Source: Rossellomorea aquimaris | GTDB lineage: Bacteria; Bacillota; Bacilli; Bacillales; Fictibacillaceae | Direction of reading: 5' to 3' | DNA length: 64,000 bases | Assembly (NCBI GenBank): GCA_020524245.1 | Contig: JAIVLN010000002.1 | Span: 310,001-374,000 of the forward strand | Part shown: positions 17,564 through 24,979 of the stretch, piece by piece | Layout: every line of letters begins with the position of its first letter | Numbering within the stretch: the stretch's first letter is position 1 | The notes under the pieces: generated by a model | Told to the model about the DNA's origin: nothing | The model's input: only the letters and a program-made list of their open reading frames with translations | Databases searched by the model: none | Made by a program: the position numbers and the translations under genes

Positions 17564-19374
17564 TCAACCGCCTCCTCTCGTAAGAGGACACAGTATACTC
17601 CCAGTTCATCCTGTTTGAACAGAGCTTCCATCTTTAATTCGTACACATCACACGTTTCGTTAATTTTCGAAAGATCGATCTCGAGTTGTGGAACGTCGAC
17701 TGTTTGTGGATCACACTTGGTTACAGTTACGTTTTTCACACAAATCGCATTCGTATGGCAATCCTTCAAGATGGCTTTCTGAAGACAGCTTCTGAGTGCC
17801 TGCGTCACATTCATTCCAGCACTGCCGTACCAAGCATCATTTACGCACACCCAGGTCACTGGGTAACCACACAGATTTTCTCCAAGGTACACGCATGATT
17901 CCTCCAACACGTTCAGGTAAAACTTGCAATGGTCATCCGTGACTTCTCCTATTTTTACAGGCGTTATCTTATGTTCACCAAGTGCTTTCAACTTTTCCAG
18001 AAGACATTTCTGCAGTCCGCGGCTGATGCCTTCTTCTGCCGTTTCCCCTGCTCCGACCCCGGTATAGGCAGGTTGGAACGAGTCGATCAGTCTTCCGCAA
18101 TAGTCTTCAACACCGGTGAGACCGGCTTCTTTTCGCGCTTTCTCATGCGTGAGTCCGCAGCAATTTTTCACCGGTAAAAGTTTCGCCGGTCCATCGCAGA
18201 TCGGGTCTGCCACCTGAACCGCGCATTGAGAAAGTGGTATCTGGTTCAGGTCGCCCTCTTCCCAGAGATGGAAGATCCCGGTCACCTCTGACGTCATTTT
18301 GCCAAACGTGAGGAACAACGCGCTATCTTCCTTCTTCTCTAGATTCAGCGAATCGACTTTTACAATCGAGGTGCAGTCGGTCACCCTTGGATGCGGTCGG
18401 AAGGTGTGCCATTTGCCGGTCAGTGTAAAAAGATCAAGTGTGTATAGCTGGTTAGGGGTTGTGCTGACGCCTGTCATCGTCTTGAAACCTTCAAACACGC
18501 AAAGGTTCGCCAATAGTGCGCCGGCTGTCGAAGCATATGGACCGGCTGGGTGCTTGTTTTCAAGGGCGCTCTGATGCAAACTCCGCCATGCTGATTCCCA
18601 ACACGCCTCTGTATCCGGTTCAACGACCGGACCTGCCATCCCTACTTTTTCAAAACAGACAGCCGGAATGAATCGTTTCTTCTGATCGCGACAGACAGCG
18701 TGGAGAACACGGAGCTCCTCCAGTTCACCCGTCTGCGAAACATAATAAACGGTCTCGAACGGTTCAATCACTTCCCGCCACGAGCGGACCGCTTCCGCCT
18801 TCGTAACGACCTCGACTGCGACATGCGGGTCGGTTTTACGGGCATGGGAAGTCAATTCGGCGAGCCTCTTCCTGTTTGTCGCGACTTCTTCATTCACGAG
18901 CACGTGGAAATTCGGGAGACCAGACTCAAGAAGTGCATTTACGAGCGACAGGAAAAATGGACCCGAGCCGATTGCGAGCACTTTTTCCTTCCGATATTGT
19001 TCAAAACGATAAGCGCCTGAACCGCCGAAACTGTTCAGGAACTCGATCTGTGATGCATATTTGGTGAGGATGTCCTCCTTCAATCCATGTGGTTTGTAGC
19101 TGCTGATGTCCTGGACGAACCTGTTCTGATGGAGAGCTTCTGCAATCTCGTAAACTCTCTTTTTGTAAGGTTCCGGAAGGCCGTCGGTAAGCTCTGCCAA
19201 ACTATGGTCGCCGTTGAACATCGGCACTAGTTTTTCAATCCAGCGATCGATTGATTCCCCTTCCATTTGAAAAGATCCTGCGTTGTTCCGGAAATACACT
19301 CGCCCTGCGGCATCCGGCAGAAAGAACGTATCTCGGTTCACTTTCAAACGCATCGTCGGTGTCATTTTGGTCAT
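17560..19374 (-). CDS. Thiazole-containing bacteriocin maturation protein (RRE plus ThiF-like)
   Basis: A 604-residue protein, first gene of the operon. Residues 1-95 look like a RiPP recognition element (winged helix; DGDHS-type segment FNGDHSLAELTDGLPEPYKK). A ThiF/E1-like Rossmann segment, KVLAIGSGPFFLSLVNALL, follows near residue 130. The C-terminal half has unusual Cys-containing segments (KNCCGLTHEKARKEAG, VEDYCGRLIDSFQPAYTGVGA). This matches the ocin-ThiF-like family found with heterocycloanthracin genes. Its expected role is to bind the precursor leader and present it to the YcaO enzyme. A strong TGAGGAGGAG site precedes ATG 19374. I see no clear promoter in the 210 bp upstream. Confidence 0.88.
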   Translation of the reverse strand: MTKMTPTMRLKVNRDTFFLPDAAGRVYFRNNAGSFQMEGESIDRWIEKLVPMFNGDHSLAELTDGLPEPYKKRVYEIAEALHQNRFVQDISSYKPHGLKEDILTKYASQIEFLNSFGGSGAYRFEQYRKEKVLAIGSGPFFLSLVNALLESGLPNFHVLVNEEVATNRKRLAELTSHARKTDPHVAVEVVTKAEAVRSWREVIEPFETVYYVSQTGELEELRVLHAVCRDQKKRFIPAVCFEKVGMAGPVVEPDTEACWESAWRSLHQSALENKHPAGPYASTAGALLANLCVFEGFKTMTGVSTTPNQLYTLDLFTLTGKWHTFRPHPRVTDCTSIVKVDSLNLEKKEDSALFLTFGKMTSEVTGIFHLWEEGDLNQIPLSQCAVQVADPICDGPAKLLPVKNCCGLTHEKARKEAGLTGVEDYCGRLIDSFQPAYTGVGAGETAEEGISRGLQKCLLEKLKALGEHKITPVKIGEVTDDHCKFYLNVLEESCVYLGENLCGYPVTWVCVNDAWYGSAGMNVTQALRSCLQKAILKDCHTNAICVKNVTVTKCDPQTVDVPQLEIDLSKINETCDVYELKMEALFKQDELGVYCVLLREEAVE

Positions 19375-19585
19375 ACGCGCTCCTCCTCACTGTGAGAGCT
19401 GTCCTATCCTACAAAAACGTCATTCTTACTGATTGTATGAGCGGGAATTTGTCTTATATGTCATCGCGGAAAAATTCAGAACCTGGTTGGGAAACGTTCT
19501 TCTTTTTTCACCTGAACCCTAAAAGGATTAATGCTTTTGTTGTTGAATATTATTCTCTTGAAAAGTTAAGAAAAGGGGATTTCTA

Positions 19586-19936
19586 ATGAACAGATCTAAT
19601 CGAGTGAAAACCTTAGTTGATTTGAGTCCAAATACAGAGTTAAGGTGGGAAAGATTAACGAAATATACTTCATTATTTTATAAAGAGTTCTCAATCGGGT
19701 CTATGTTTCATAGTGGAGACCGAAAGAACAAGTTCTCAGTAAATGCAACAGAAGGTAGCGAATTTGAATTGTATTTAAAAGATAAGGTGGGCAATACTGT
19801 CCGTTCTGATTCTGATGGGTACATGGTCGCTTGGCTTGATTTAACAAAGGATGATGACTTTGACAAGTTTGCAGAAATTGCTGTTGAACTCCCTAAGTAC
19901 GAGACCTCTGGTTTAAGGAAGCTTCATCAAAAGTGA
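19586..19936 (+). CDS. Hypothetical protein beside the modified-peptide operon
   Basis: A 116-residue soluble protein, MNRSNRVKTLVDLSPNTELR at the N-terminus, with a mixed strand/helix pattern (EFELYLKDKVGNTVRS, YMVAWLDLTKDDDFDKF). I do not recognise it. AAAAGGGGATTTCT is a good ribosome site. It is divergent from the maturation operon (211 bp apart) and is AT-rich compared with both neighbours, suggesting separate acquisition. An accessory or immunity role for the peptide system is possible from position only. Confidence 0.6.
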   Translation: MNRSNRVKTLVDLSPNTELRWERLTKYTSLFYKEFSIGSMFHSGDRKNKFSVNATEGSEFELYLKDKVGNTVRSDSDGYMVAWLDLTKDDDFDKFAEIAVELPKYETSGLRKLHQK

Positions 19937-20016
19937 CAATAGACCATTGACCGTTCTACGATTAAGCTTAACTATCACTCTACTAGGGTAAACAGCTAAA
20001 AAAGGGGGGGCTCCCT

Positions 20017-20910
20017 GTGTTGAAATGGACTGCTGCAAAATTAATCCGACTTCTATCAAGTGAAGAGGATCCAACGGTCGATCATCAGGAAGTGAAAGAA
20101 AAGAAAGACGTTCTGATACAAACGAGTGTAAAGCCGACTGACGTTTCCATCTATTATCCGATGAACACAACCGTTGAAAAACTGCCGGTTTACATGAACC
20201 TTCACGGGGGCGCATTCATCATGAATTCGAAAGAGATGGACGATGTGTATTGCCGACGCATCGCGAATCATACCGGTTGTGCGGTGGTCAATGTGGACTA
20301 TGGGAAGGCACCTGAGTACTCTTTTCCACAGCCGATCCAGCAATGCTATGAAGTTTTGCAATGGATCCGTGCGCACTCAGAAGAACTCGGATTCGCCCCG
20401 GAAAAAATCATGATTGGCGGCCAAAGCTCTGGTGCCAATATTGCCGCAGCCCTCTGTCTCTTTTTAAAAGAGCGGAACGAGCCACAACCGTTGCTACAGG
20501 TGTTATGTTGTCCGATGCTCGATTTCGTGACGCCGCATGCGGACAAGCCGGAACCCGATCCTAGACGGGCAAAATACCCTCAGGTCGCGAACTTCATGAA
20601 CCGGTGCTATGTACCGAATGCTGATTTGGAAAAACACCCGCATGCCTCTCCTGTTCTTGCTGAAAATGTCGAGGGTCTTGCGAGCGCACTCTTTATCATT
20701 GCTGAGTATGACGCTTTCCATCCTGAAGGAAAAGCATACGCAGAAAAGTTAGAGCAGGCTGACGTCCCCGTCCGAAAACATGTTTTCAAAGATTGCTATC
20801 ATGCTTTCACCCACAAAGGTCCAAAAGACAAGGCGGAGGAAGCCTGGGCATTGATTGAAGAAGCCATCAAGGAGACCGTGTCGCAAAAACAACTGCATGT
20901 ATCGCATTAA
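20017..20910 (+). CDS. Alpha/beta hydrolase of the hormone-sensitive lipase/Aes type
   Basis: A 297-residue esterase-like enzyme. The HGGAF oxyanion motif (YMNLHGGAFIMNS) is near residue 65 and the nucleophile elbow GGQSSGA near residue 145. The catalytic acid lies in IIAEYDAFHPEG and the His in CYHAFTHKGP near the C-terminus. The family hydrolyses short-chain acyl esters or lactones. The start is GTG 20017 (or the adjacent TTG), 8 nt after a G-rich site. It is convergent with the bacteriocin precursor and shares a terminator with it. Whether it belongs to the peptide locus is unknown; it may simply be a neighbour. Confidence 0.87.
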   Translation: MLKWTAAKLIRLLSSEEDPTVDHQEVKEKKDVLIQTSVKPTDVSIYYPMNTTVEKLPVYMNLHGGAFIMNSKEMDDVYCRRIANHTGCAVVNVDYGKAPEYSFPQPIQQCYEVLQWIRAHSEELGFAPEKIMIGGQSSGANIAAALCLFLKERNEPQPLLQVLCCPMLDFVTPHADKPEPDPRRAKYPQVANFMNRCYVPNADLEKHPHASPVLAENVEGLASALFIIAEYDAFHPEGKAYAEKLEQADVPVRKHVFKDCYHAFTHKGPKDKAEEAWALIEEAIKETVSQKQLHVSH

Positions 20911-20916
20911 CAGGAA

Positions 20917-20948
20917 ACGACCCGTACACTTGAACGGGTCGTTTTTTT
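20917..20948. terminator. Terminator between the esterase and the bacteriocin precursor
   Basis: ACGACCCGT and ACGGGTCGT form a perfect 9-bp stem with an 8-nt loop, followed by TTTTTTT on the plus strand. It also lies directly downstream of the minus-strand precursor gene. Confidence 0.85.
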
Positions 20949-20955
20949 CCACCTA

Positions 20956-21240
20956 TTATTCTTCTGATCCGCCTGCGCAACCGCCGCATCTACCACAGCC
21001 ACCGCAACGGCCACATCCACCACAACGTGCGCATCCGCCACAGCGTGCACATCCGGCACATCCGCCACAACGGAAGCAACCGAAACATCGGAAACAACCA
21101 AAGCAACCGAAACATCCTACACACGCACCAACGATGATCCGCTCATCATCCGAGTCCCCGTGCTGCTCACTCGGCACCATTTGGCTCGCCTTATAGTCCC
21201 CAACATTCAAGTCCCTAATGTCTTTGTGAAAATCGGTCAT
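20956..21240 (-). CDS. Heterocycloanthracin/sonorensin-family bacteriocin precursor
   Basis: A 94-residue precursor. Residues 1-38 form a hydrophilic leader (DIRDLNVGDYKASQMVPSEQ). From Cys40 to Cys88 there are 17 cysteines spaced exactly three residues apart, in XXC triplets such as VGC, FGC, FRC, GGC, ARC and GRC; the first part is Phe-rich and the second Gly/Arg/Ala-rich. It ends AGGSEE. This is the hallmark of heterocycloanthracin-type TOMM substrates, in which Cys are cyclised to thiazol(in)es. GGAGG lies 7 nt before the ATG. The maturation operon begins 1.6 kb away on the same strand, so the pair forms one locus. No exporter or recognisable immunity gene is adjacent. Bacteriocin activity is a family inference. 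Confidence 0.93.
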   Translation of the reverse strand: MTDFHKDIRDLNVGDYKASQMVPSEQHGDSDDERIIVGACVGCFGCFGCFRCFGCFRCGGCAGCARCGGCARCGGCGRCGGCGRCGGCAGGSEE

Positions 21241-21382
21241 GTCTTAACCTCCATATGTTCATTTTAAAATTCCATGTGAAGAGACCTATTACCCTACAAC
21301 AACTCTCCTCAACAAAATATGTACATAGGTTGGGCATTGTTACAGATTCGATTTGTCGAAAACTTTTAAGTGGTAAAAATTA

Positions 21383-21420
21383 AATATTCCTTGACCGGAA
21401 TATTCCTTTCAGAGTATATT
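21383..21420 (+). promoter_or_regulatory. arsR-type promoter with operator dyad over the -35
   Basis: AATATTCC (21383-21390) and GGAATATT (21397-21404) form a perfect inverted repeat flanking the TTGACC -35 box (21391-21396). The -10 TATATT is at 21415-21420, 18 bp downstream. A transcript would begin about at the ATG 21427, so the mRNA is probably leaderless. Autoregulation by the ArsR protein is inferred. Confidence 0.6.
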
Positions 21421-21426
21421 GAATGT

Positions 21427-21762
21427 ATGGAAAAGATATTAAGTGCTCTCGCTGAGCACAACCGATTAAAGATAATAGAACTCTTGAGTGAACAACGTCT
21501 TACCGTAGGAGAAATCGCTGAACGACTTGATCTCCGACAGCCTCAGGTTTCGAAACACCTGAAAGTCTTAAGTGAAGCAGGTCTGGTCGAAGTCTTTCCA
21601 GTGGGTAACAGGCGGATTTATCAATTGAGGAGAGAACCATTCATGCAGTTGGACCGATGGTTGGCATCCTACCGGGACATTCAGGATGCGCGATTCGATC
21701 GTCTAGATGAGTACCTGAAGGAACTACAACGTAATGACGAGGACCATGGCAGTGAGCAGTAA
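21427..21762 (+). CDS. ArsR-family transcriptional regulator
   Basis: A 111-residue winged-helix repressor. It starts MEKILSALAEHNRLKIIELL, and the recognition helix region is LDLRQPQVSKHLKVLSEAGL, typical of ArsR. There is no metal-binding CxC motif, so it belongs to the non-metal group usually paired with SRPBCC proteins. ATG 21427 is chosen as the conserved N-terminus. No Shine-Dalgarno precedes it, consistent with the leaderless promoter seen directly upstream. The next gene, an AHSA1-type protein 43 bp downstream, is probably co-transcribed, a common Bacillus pairing. Confidence 0.88.
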   Translation: MEKILSALAEHNRLKIIELLSEQRLTVGEIAERLDLRQPQVSKHLKVLSEAGLVEVFPVGNRRIYQLRREPFMQLDRWLASYRDIQDARFDRLDEYLKELQRNDEDHGSEQ

Positions 21763-21805
21763 AAGCTTTACATTCTTTTTTTAAAATGATGATGGAGGAA
21801 TGGAA

Positions 21806-22327
21806 ATGTCAAACAATCCTGTAACAAAGAGCATTACAACGAGTGTAGAAGGCCGAGATCTCATCATGGAGCGCGTGTTCGATGCACCGAAGGAATTGGT
21901 TTTCAAAGCGTATTCGGAAAAGAATCATTTGGAAAAATGGTGGGGCCCTGAAGGCTGGGAGACGAAGGTGCTGGCGGTTGATTTCAAGCCTGGTGGCGTA
22001 TGGCGCTACTGCATGACTTGTGTGGATCAAAACCAGGGGGACTTCTTCGGCATGGAATCGTGTGGATTGGCGGAGTATCAAGAAATTGCTGCACCAGATA
22101 AGATCGTCTATACCGATTCTTTTACAGACAAGGAAGGCAACAAGCTTGAGATGCCGGAGATGCTGATTACAATTCACTTTGAAGATTATGAAGGGAAAAC
22201 GAAACTGGTGACCCGTACGCAGTTTGCAACGGAAGAAGCACTGCAACAAATTGTCGATATGGGCGTGGAACAAGGCGTGGCATCCCAGTTCAAGCGATTG
22301 GATGCTTATCTGGAAAAATTGCAGTAA
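21806..22327 (+). CDS. SRPBCC (AHSA1-like) domain protein
   Basis: A 173-residue protein of the START/Bet v1-like Activator-of-Hsp90 homologue 1 group. It contains RVFDAPKELVFKAYSEKNHLEKWWGPEGW, split here as RVFDAPKELVFKAY and HLEKWWGPEGW, the family signature, and ends with ASQFKRLDAYLEKL. ATG 21806 sits 6 nt after GGAGG; the ATG 6 nt earlier is too near that site. It follows the ArsR gene and ends at a strong terminator. Such proteins bind small hydrophobic ligands; the function of ArsR-AHSA1 pairs is unknown, and the ArsR partner may sense the same ligand. Confidence 0.88.
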   Translation: MSNNPVTKSITTSVEGRDLIMERVFDAPKELVFKAYSEKNHLEKWWGPEGWETKVLAVDFKPGGVWRYCMTCVDQNQGDFFGMESCGLAEYQEIAAPDKIVYTDSFTDKEGNKLEMPEMLITIHFEDYEGKTKLVTRTQFATEEALQQIVDMGVEQGVASQFKRLDAYLEKLQ

Positions 22328-22334
22328 AGGTGAG

Positions 22335-22367
22335 AAGACGCGTTCTGAAAAGGACGCGTCTTTTTTC
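22335..22367 (+). terminator. Terminator of the arsR-AHSA1 operon
   Basis: AAGACGCG and CGCGTCTT form a perfect 8-bp stem followed by TTTTTT. Confidence 0.85.
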
Positions 22368-22372
22368 TTAAT

Positions 22373-22612
22373 TTAGTAAAAGACACCGACTACATAGAAG
22401 ATTGAACCTAAGATGAGCAGTCCGTAACCACCGAAGATTGCCCACTTCAAAGGTCCCTTCTTACTAAAAAATGCAGTCATTACGGATACTCCAACTCCAA
22501 TCAGCAAGATATTGGTCCCTGCTTGCCCCGATACCTTTCCGATTAATGAATATAAAATAAGGACTGTAGATATAAAGATTATAATCGAAACAACCCCCAA
22601 GTATTTTCTCAT
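22373..22612 (-). CDS. Small membrane protein, three predicted segments
   Basis: A 79-residue protein with three hydrophobic helices (LGVVSIIIFISTVLILYSLI, TNILLIGVGVSVMTAF, WAIFGGYGLLILGSIFYVVG). The short basic loop SKKGPLKW between the second and third sets topology. The start is ATG 22612 behind GGAGGGATGATC; an ATG two codons upstream abuts the ribosome site. No family is recognised. It is convergent with the AHSA1 gene. Confidence 0.65.
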   Translation of the reverse strand: MRKYLGVVSIIIFISTVLILYSLIGKVSGQAGTNILLIGVGVSVMTAFFSKKGPLKWAIFGGYGLLILGSIFYVVGVFY

Positions 22613-22676
22613 GATCATCCCTCCTTTGTGTCATATATTACCATAAAAATCCAGTTGAGAGATGTCTCTAAAGAAC

Positions 22677-22717
22677 AAAACCGAGCACTCCCTCTCGAAG
22701 GGAAATGCTCGGTTTTT
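22677..22717 (-). terminator. Terminator after the 58-residue ORF
   Basis: AAACCGAGCA and TGCTCGGTTT arms with an inner TCCC/GGGA pair; T-rich on both sides, so it may act in both directions. Confidence 0.7.
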
Positions 22718-22739
22718 CTTTGGCGTATGGAGGATGGGG

Positions 22740-22916
22740 TCAGGGCTGCTTGCTGCTCTCGATGGCGGCATCCCAATTCGGAAAATAATACAATGCGTTT
22801 CTCATCAGCTCAGGGTTGGACTTCTTCACCTGCTTTTTACGCGGTGCCTCCCCTTCCTGTTGTGCTAAATTCGAAATCTGCTGGACAACTTCTTCAAGAC
22901 TCATACTCGCTTCCAT
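22740..22916 (-). CDS. Small hypothetical protein
   Basis: A 58-residue soluble protein, MEASMSLEEVVQQISNLAQQ at the start, then a basic middle (APRKKQVKKSNPELM) and the end YYFPNWDAAIESSKQP. The ATG 22916 follows GGGAGGAAAGACA; in-frame codons continue upstream without a site. It has its own terminator, supporting a real gene. I do not recognise a family. Confidence 0.55.
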   Translation of the reverse strand: MEASMSLEEVVQQISNLAQQEGEAPRKKQVKKSNPELMRNALYYFPNWDAAIESSKQP

Positions 22917-23116
22917 TGTCTTTCCTCCCTTGTTTAGGTTATTCATCATTCTAACCTTAACGCTCAGTCGGGATACCCTTATTTTTACTATTTTCTCTGG
23001 TGGTGCTCATTATATGAAAAAGCGGCACATTGGAAGAAAGCAGGATTAGATTGTACGTTTGACGGCTGCTGCTCTTGGGAAGTGTCGTATAACGACGCAT
23101 TGAGGAGGTTGTACAA

Positions 23117-23314
23117 ATGAAAAAGTATCATGTTGTTCCAGATAGAGACGTCCAGGGCTGGTATGTGAAGATTGAGGACACAGCCCCTGTGGATCATTAT
23201 GAAATGAAAACCGATGCAATCGAACACGCTGATAAGATTGCGCAGGAAAACAAGCCGAGCAAGCTGTACATCCTGGATCAAGATCGCGAAGTCGTAGAAG
23301 AGCGAAAGTATTAA
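23117..23314 (+). CDS. DUF2188 domain protein
   Basis: A 65-residue protein that is essentially one DUF2188 domain. It starts KKYHVVPDRDVQGWYVKIED, has the DAIEHADKIAQENKPSKLYI helix and ends with the D-R/K-x-V-x-E strand. The GAGGAGG site is 9 nt before ATG. The function of the domain is unknown. Monocistronic with a strong terminator 8 nt downstream. Confidence 0.8.
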   Translation: MKKYHVVPDRDVQGWYVKIEDTAPVDHYEMKTDAIEHADKIAQENKPSKLYILDQDREVVEERKY

Positions 23315-23321
23315 ATGATAG

Positions 23322-23349
23322 AGGGCTGCCCTTGATGGGGGCAGCCCTT
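23322..23349 (+). terminator. Terminator of the DUF2188 gene
   Basis: AGGGCTGCCC and GGGCAGCCCT form a 10-bp stem with a TTGATGG loop; the T-tract is short (TTCCGT). Confidence 0.75.
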
Positions 23350-23376
23350 CCGTATTAATGTAGTAAAATCATACTG

Positions 23377-23492
23377 TTTGGCAAAACGATGCAGCGTTTT
23401 GGCAAGACCTCACCTCATTTTCGAGAAACGTTGTAGCTTTTTGGCAAGACCAACTGCTGTTTTCGGGAAACGAGGAGCTATTTTGGCAAGAC
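23377..23492. repeat. Intergenic 21-bp periodic array B (6 units)
   Basis: Cores start at 23377, 23398, 23419, 23440, 23461 and 23482, exactly 21 bp apart. Four are TTTGGCAARAC and two are TTTCGRGAAAC. It fills most of the 372-bp convergent gap between the DUF2188 and nitroreductase genes. Read on the plus strand, the cores spell F-G-K-T or F-R-E-T in a seven-codon frame that is broken by a stop, so it is not a gene. Confidence 0.8.
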
Positions 23493-23633
23493 AAGGACTC
23501 GAAACTCAGATCATTCGGTAAAAACCGGTGCATTCATGGCTGTTTTTACTTAGAAAACCTTGGCAACTCCATATTCCAGCCTCAAAATTCTCCAATTCTG
23601 ACCTTTTTGATCGAATCCAGTCCATATTTCAAT

Positions 23634-23663
23634 AAAAAAGCTGGAGAGTAACCCTCCCCAGCT
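23634..23663 (-). terminator. Terminator of the nitroreductase gene
   Basis: On the minus strand AGCTGGGGAG pairs with CTCTCCAGCT, with a small bulge, followed by TTTTTTATT. Confidence 0.8.
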
Positions 23664-23686
23664 GAAACTAAGTGCCAAAAGAGCAC

Positions 23687-24394
23687 TTAGTACTTATTCC
23701 ATTGTAAAACTTCGTCCAACGGCAGTCGGCTCTTTTCAAATCCAGCCTTCGCGCCTTTTCCGAGTGCGATCAGCATGACCGGCTCGAAGTTTTCAGGTAC
23801 ACGGAATGCTTCGACGAACTTCTCCTGGTCGAATCCGCCCATCGGCACCGTGTCGTAACCCTTAGCTTTTGCCGCAAGCATCAATTGCATGGAAACGAGT
23901 CCGCCGTCGATCATCGCGATCTTCGATAAGCGCTCTGCCGGAAAGCTTCCGTATCCTTGCGTAATGCTGTTCACGTATGTGTTCTTCAGCTCTTCTGTCA
24001 TTCGGCCCATCTCCACGAGTTCTCCGAAAATGCGTTCAGCATTTTTGTAGCCTTCACGATCTCCAAGTACAGCGATGACTGCAGATGCTTCTACGACTTG
24101 TTGCTGGTTGTTCGCAATCGGCAGCAACTCATCTTTCGCAGCCTGATCCTGGATAACGAGGAATCTCCACGGCTGAAGGTTGGATGAAGACGGCGCCTGT
24201 GTAGCCACCTCCAACAATTCCCGGATCTCTTCTTCTGAGATTTTTACCGTCGGATCATATTGACGCACGGAACGACGCTCTTTTGCAACTGTGAAAAAGT
24301 CGGTATCCTCAAGAACTTTCGGTGCTCCCGCATCTTTATTGAGATCTTTTGCTTTATTTAAATATTCTTCTTTGCTCATCGTTTTTTGCGACAT
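23687..24394 (-). CDS. Nitroreductase-family protein
   Basis: A 235-residue FMN-dependent oxidoreductase fold. The signature RRSVRQYDPTVKI is near residue 40, ATQAPSSSNLQPWRFLVI near 68 and YDTVPMGGFDQEKF near 185. It is most like the YdgI/YodC group of NAD(P)H nitroreductases. AAAGGAGCGAACG precedes ATG. It is 113 bp downstream of an Rrf2 regulator but has its own promoter, in which TTACAGTT/AACTGTT elements repeat. An oxidative or nitrosative stress role is plausible; the substrate is not deducible. Confidence 0.9.
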   Translation of the reverse strand: MSQKTMSKEEYLNKAKDLNKDAGAPKVLEDTDFFTVAKERRSVRQYDPTVKISEEEIRELLEVATQAPSSSNLQPWRFLVIQDQAAKDELLPIANNQQQVVEASAVIAVLGDREGYKNAERIFGELVEMGRMTEELKNTYVNSITQGYGSFPAERLSKIAMIDGGLVSMQLMLAAKAKGYDTVPMGGFDQEKFVEAFRVPENFEPVMLIALGKGAKAGFEKSRLPLDEVLQWNKY

Positions 24395-24432
24395 TTCGTT
24401 CGCTCCTTTTTAACTGTAATGATTTCAGGAAC

Positions 24433-24462
24433 AGTATATCTTCTAAACTGTAACTTTGTCAA
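24433..24462 (-). promoter_or_regulatory. Promoter of the nitroreductase gene with repeated operator-like motifs
   Basis: On the minus strand TTGACA (24462-24457) and TATACT (24438-24433) are 18 bp apart. AACTGTT upstream of the -35, TTACAGTT in the spacer, a further ACTGTT at the -10 and TTACAGTT downstream form related half-sites. Control by the adjacent Rrf2 protein is inferred. Confidence 0.6.
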
Positions 24463-24477
24463 GAACAGTTAACTGGA

Positions 24478-24507
24478 GAAAAAAACGAAACCTTCTAAGT
24501 TTCGTTT
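24478..24507 (-). terminator. Terminator of the Rrf2 gene
   Basis: AAAACGAAAC and GTTTCGTTTT pair around a short loop, with seven T on the minus strand; the hairpin abuts the stop codon. Confidence 0.75.
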
Positions 24508-24918
24508 TTAACGGATAAGATCTGCGATCGTCTTCTGTTTCAGGCCTTCGACGAGCCAGCTCTCCATTTCGTCTTTCAGTTCAAAAAGTGCTTCCCGGGT
24601 CGGCGGTGCAAAGCATTCCTTACTCTCTACCCCGAGGAAACCTTTCTGCGAATTCTCTGCTTTCATCGCCTCGTACACTTCAGCGAGTGTGATTTCCTCC
24701 GGCTTTTTCACTAAGGAATAACCACCGTCACGACCTTCCTTCGCCTGAATCAAGTCGGCCTTTACCAGGTGCGTCAATATTTTACGTAAAAAGGCGGATT
24801 GGGACTCGAGCTTCTCCGCGATCTTGCCGCTTGGACACAGGGTATCCTGCTCAGCAAGAACGATCAAAGCTTGCAGCGCCATTCCAAACCATTTCGTATT
24901 CGATACTTTCTCAGCCAT
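24508..24918 (-). CDS. Rrf2-family transcriptional regulator
   Basis: A 136-residue winged-helix regulator. HTH region: PSGKIAEKLESQSAFLRKIL, followed by LVKADLIQAKEGRDGGYSLV, the Rrf2 wing signature. Only one cysteine (ECFAPP) is in the C-terminal region where Fe-S members carry three, so cluster binding as in IscR/NsrR is unlikely. ATG 24918 follows GAGGTGAAACGTG. It lies directly upstream of the nitroreductase, whose promoter has repeated half-sites, so it is the probable regulator of that gene, in the manner of YwnA/CymR-type Rrf2 proteins. Confidence 0.87.
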   Translation of the reverse strand: MAEKVSNTKWFGMALQALIVLAEQDTLCPSGKIAEKLESQSAFLRKILTHLVKADLIQAKEGRDGGYSLVKKPEEITLAEVYEAMKAENSQKGFLGVESKECFAPPTREALFELKDEMESWLVEGLKQKTIADLIR

Positions 24919-24979
24919 CACGTTTCACCTCTTCATCCCTTCTATTCTGCGGCATCCGTGAAGGAATGTCAAAGCCTCC

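Noticed and set aside
20855-21196. Pro/His/Gln-rich 113-codon frame antisense to the bacteriocin precursor
   Set aside because: Its low-complexity PQRPHPPQR repeats are the complement of the Cys triplets; the minus-strand precursor has the ribosome site and leader.
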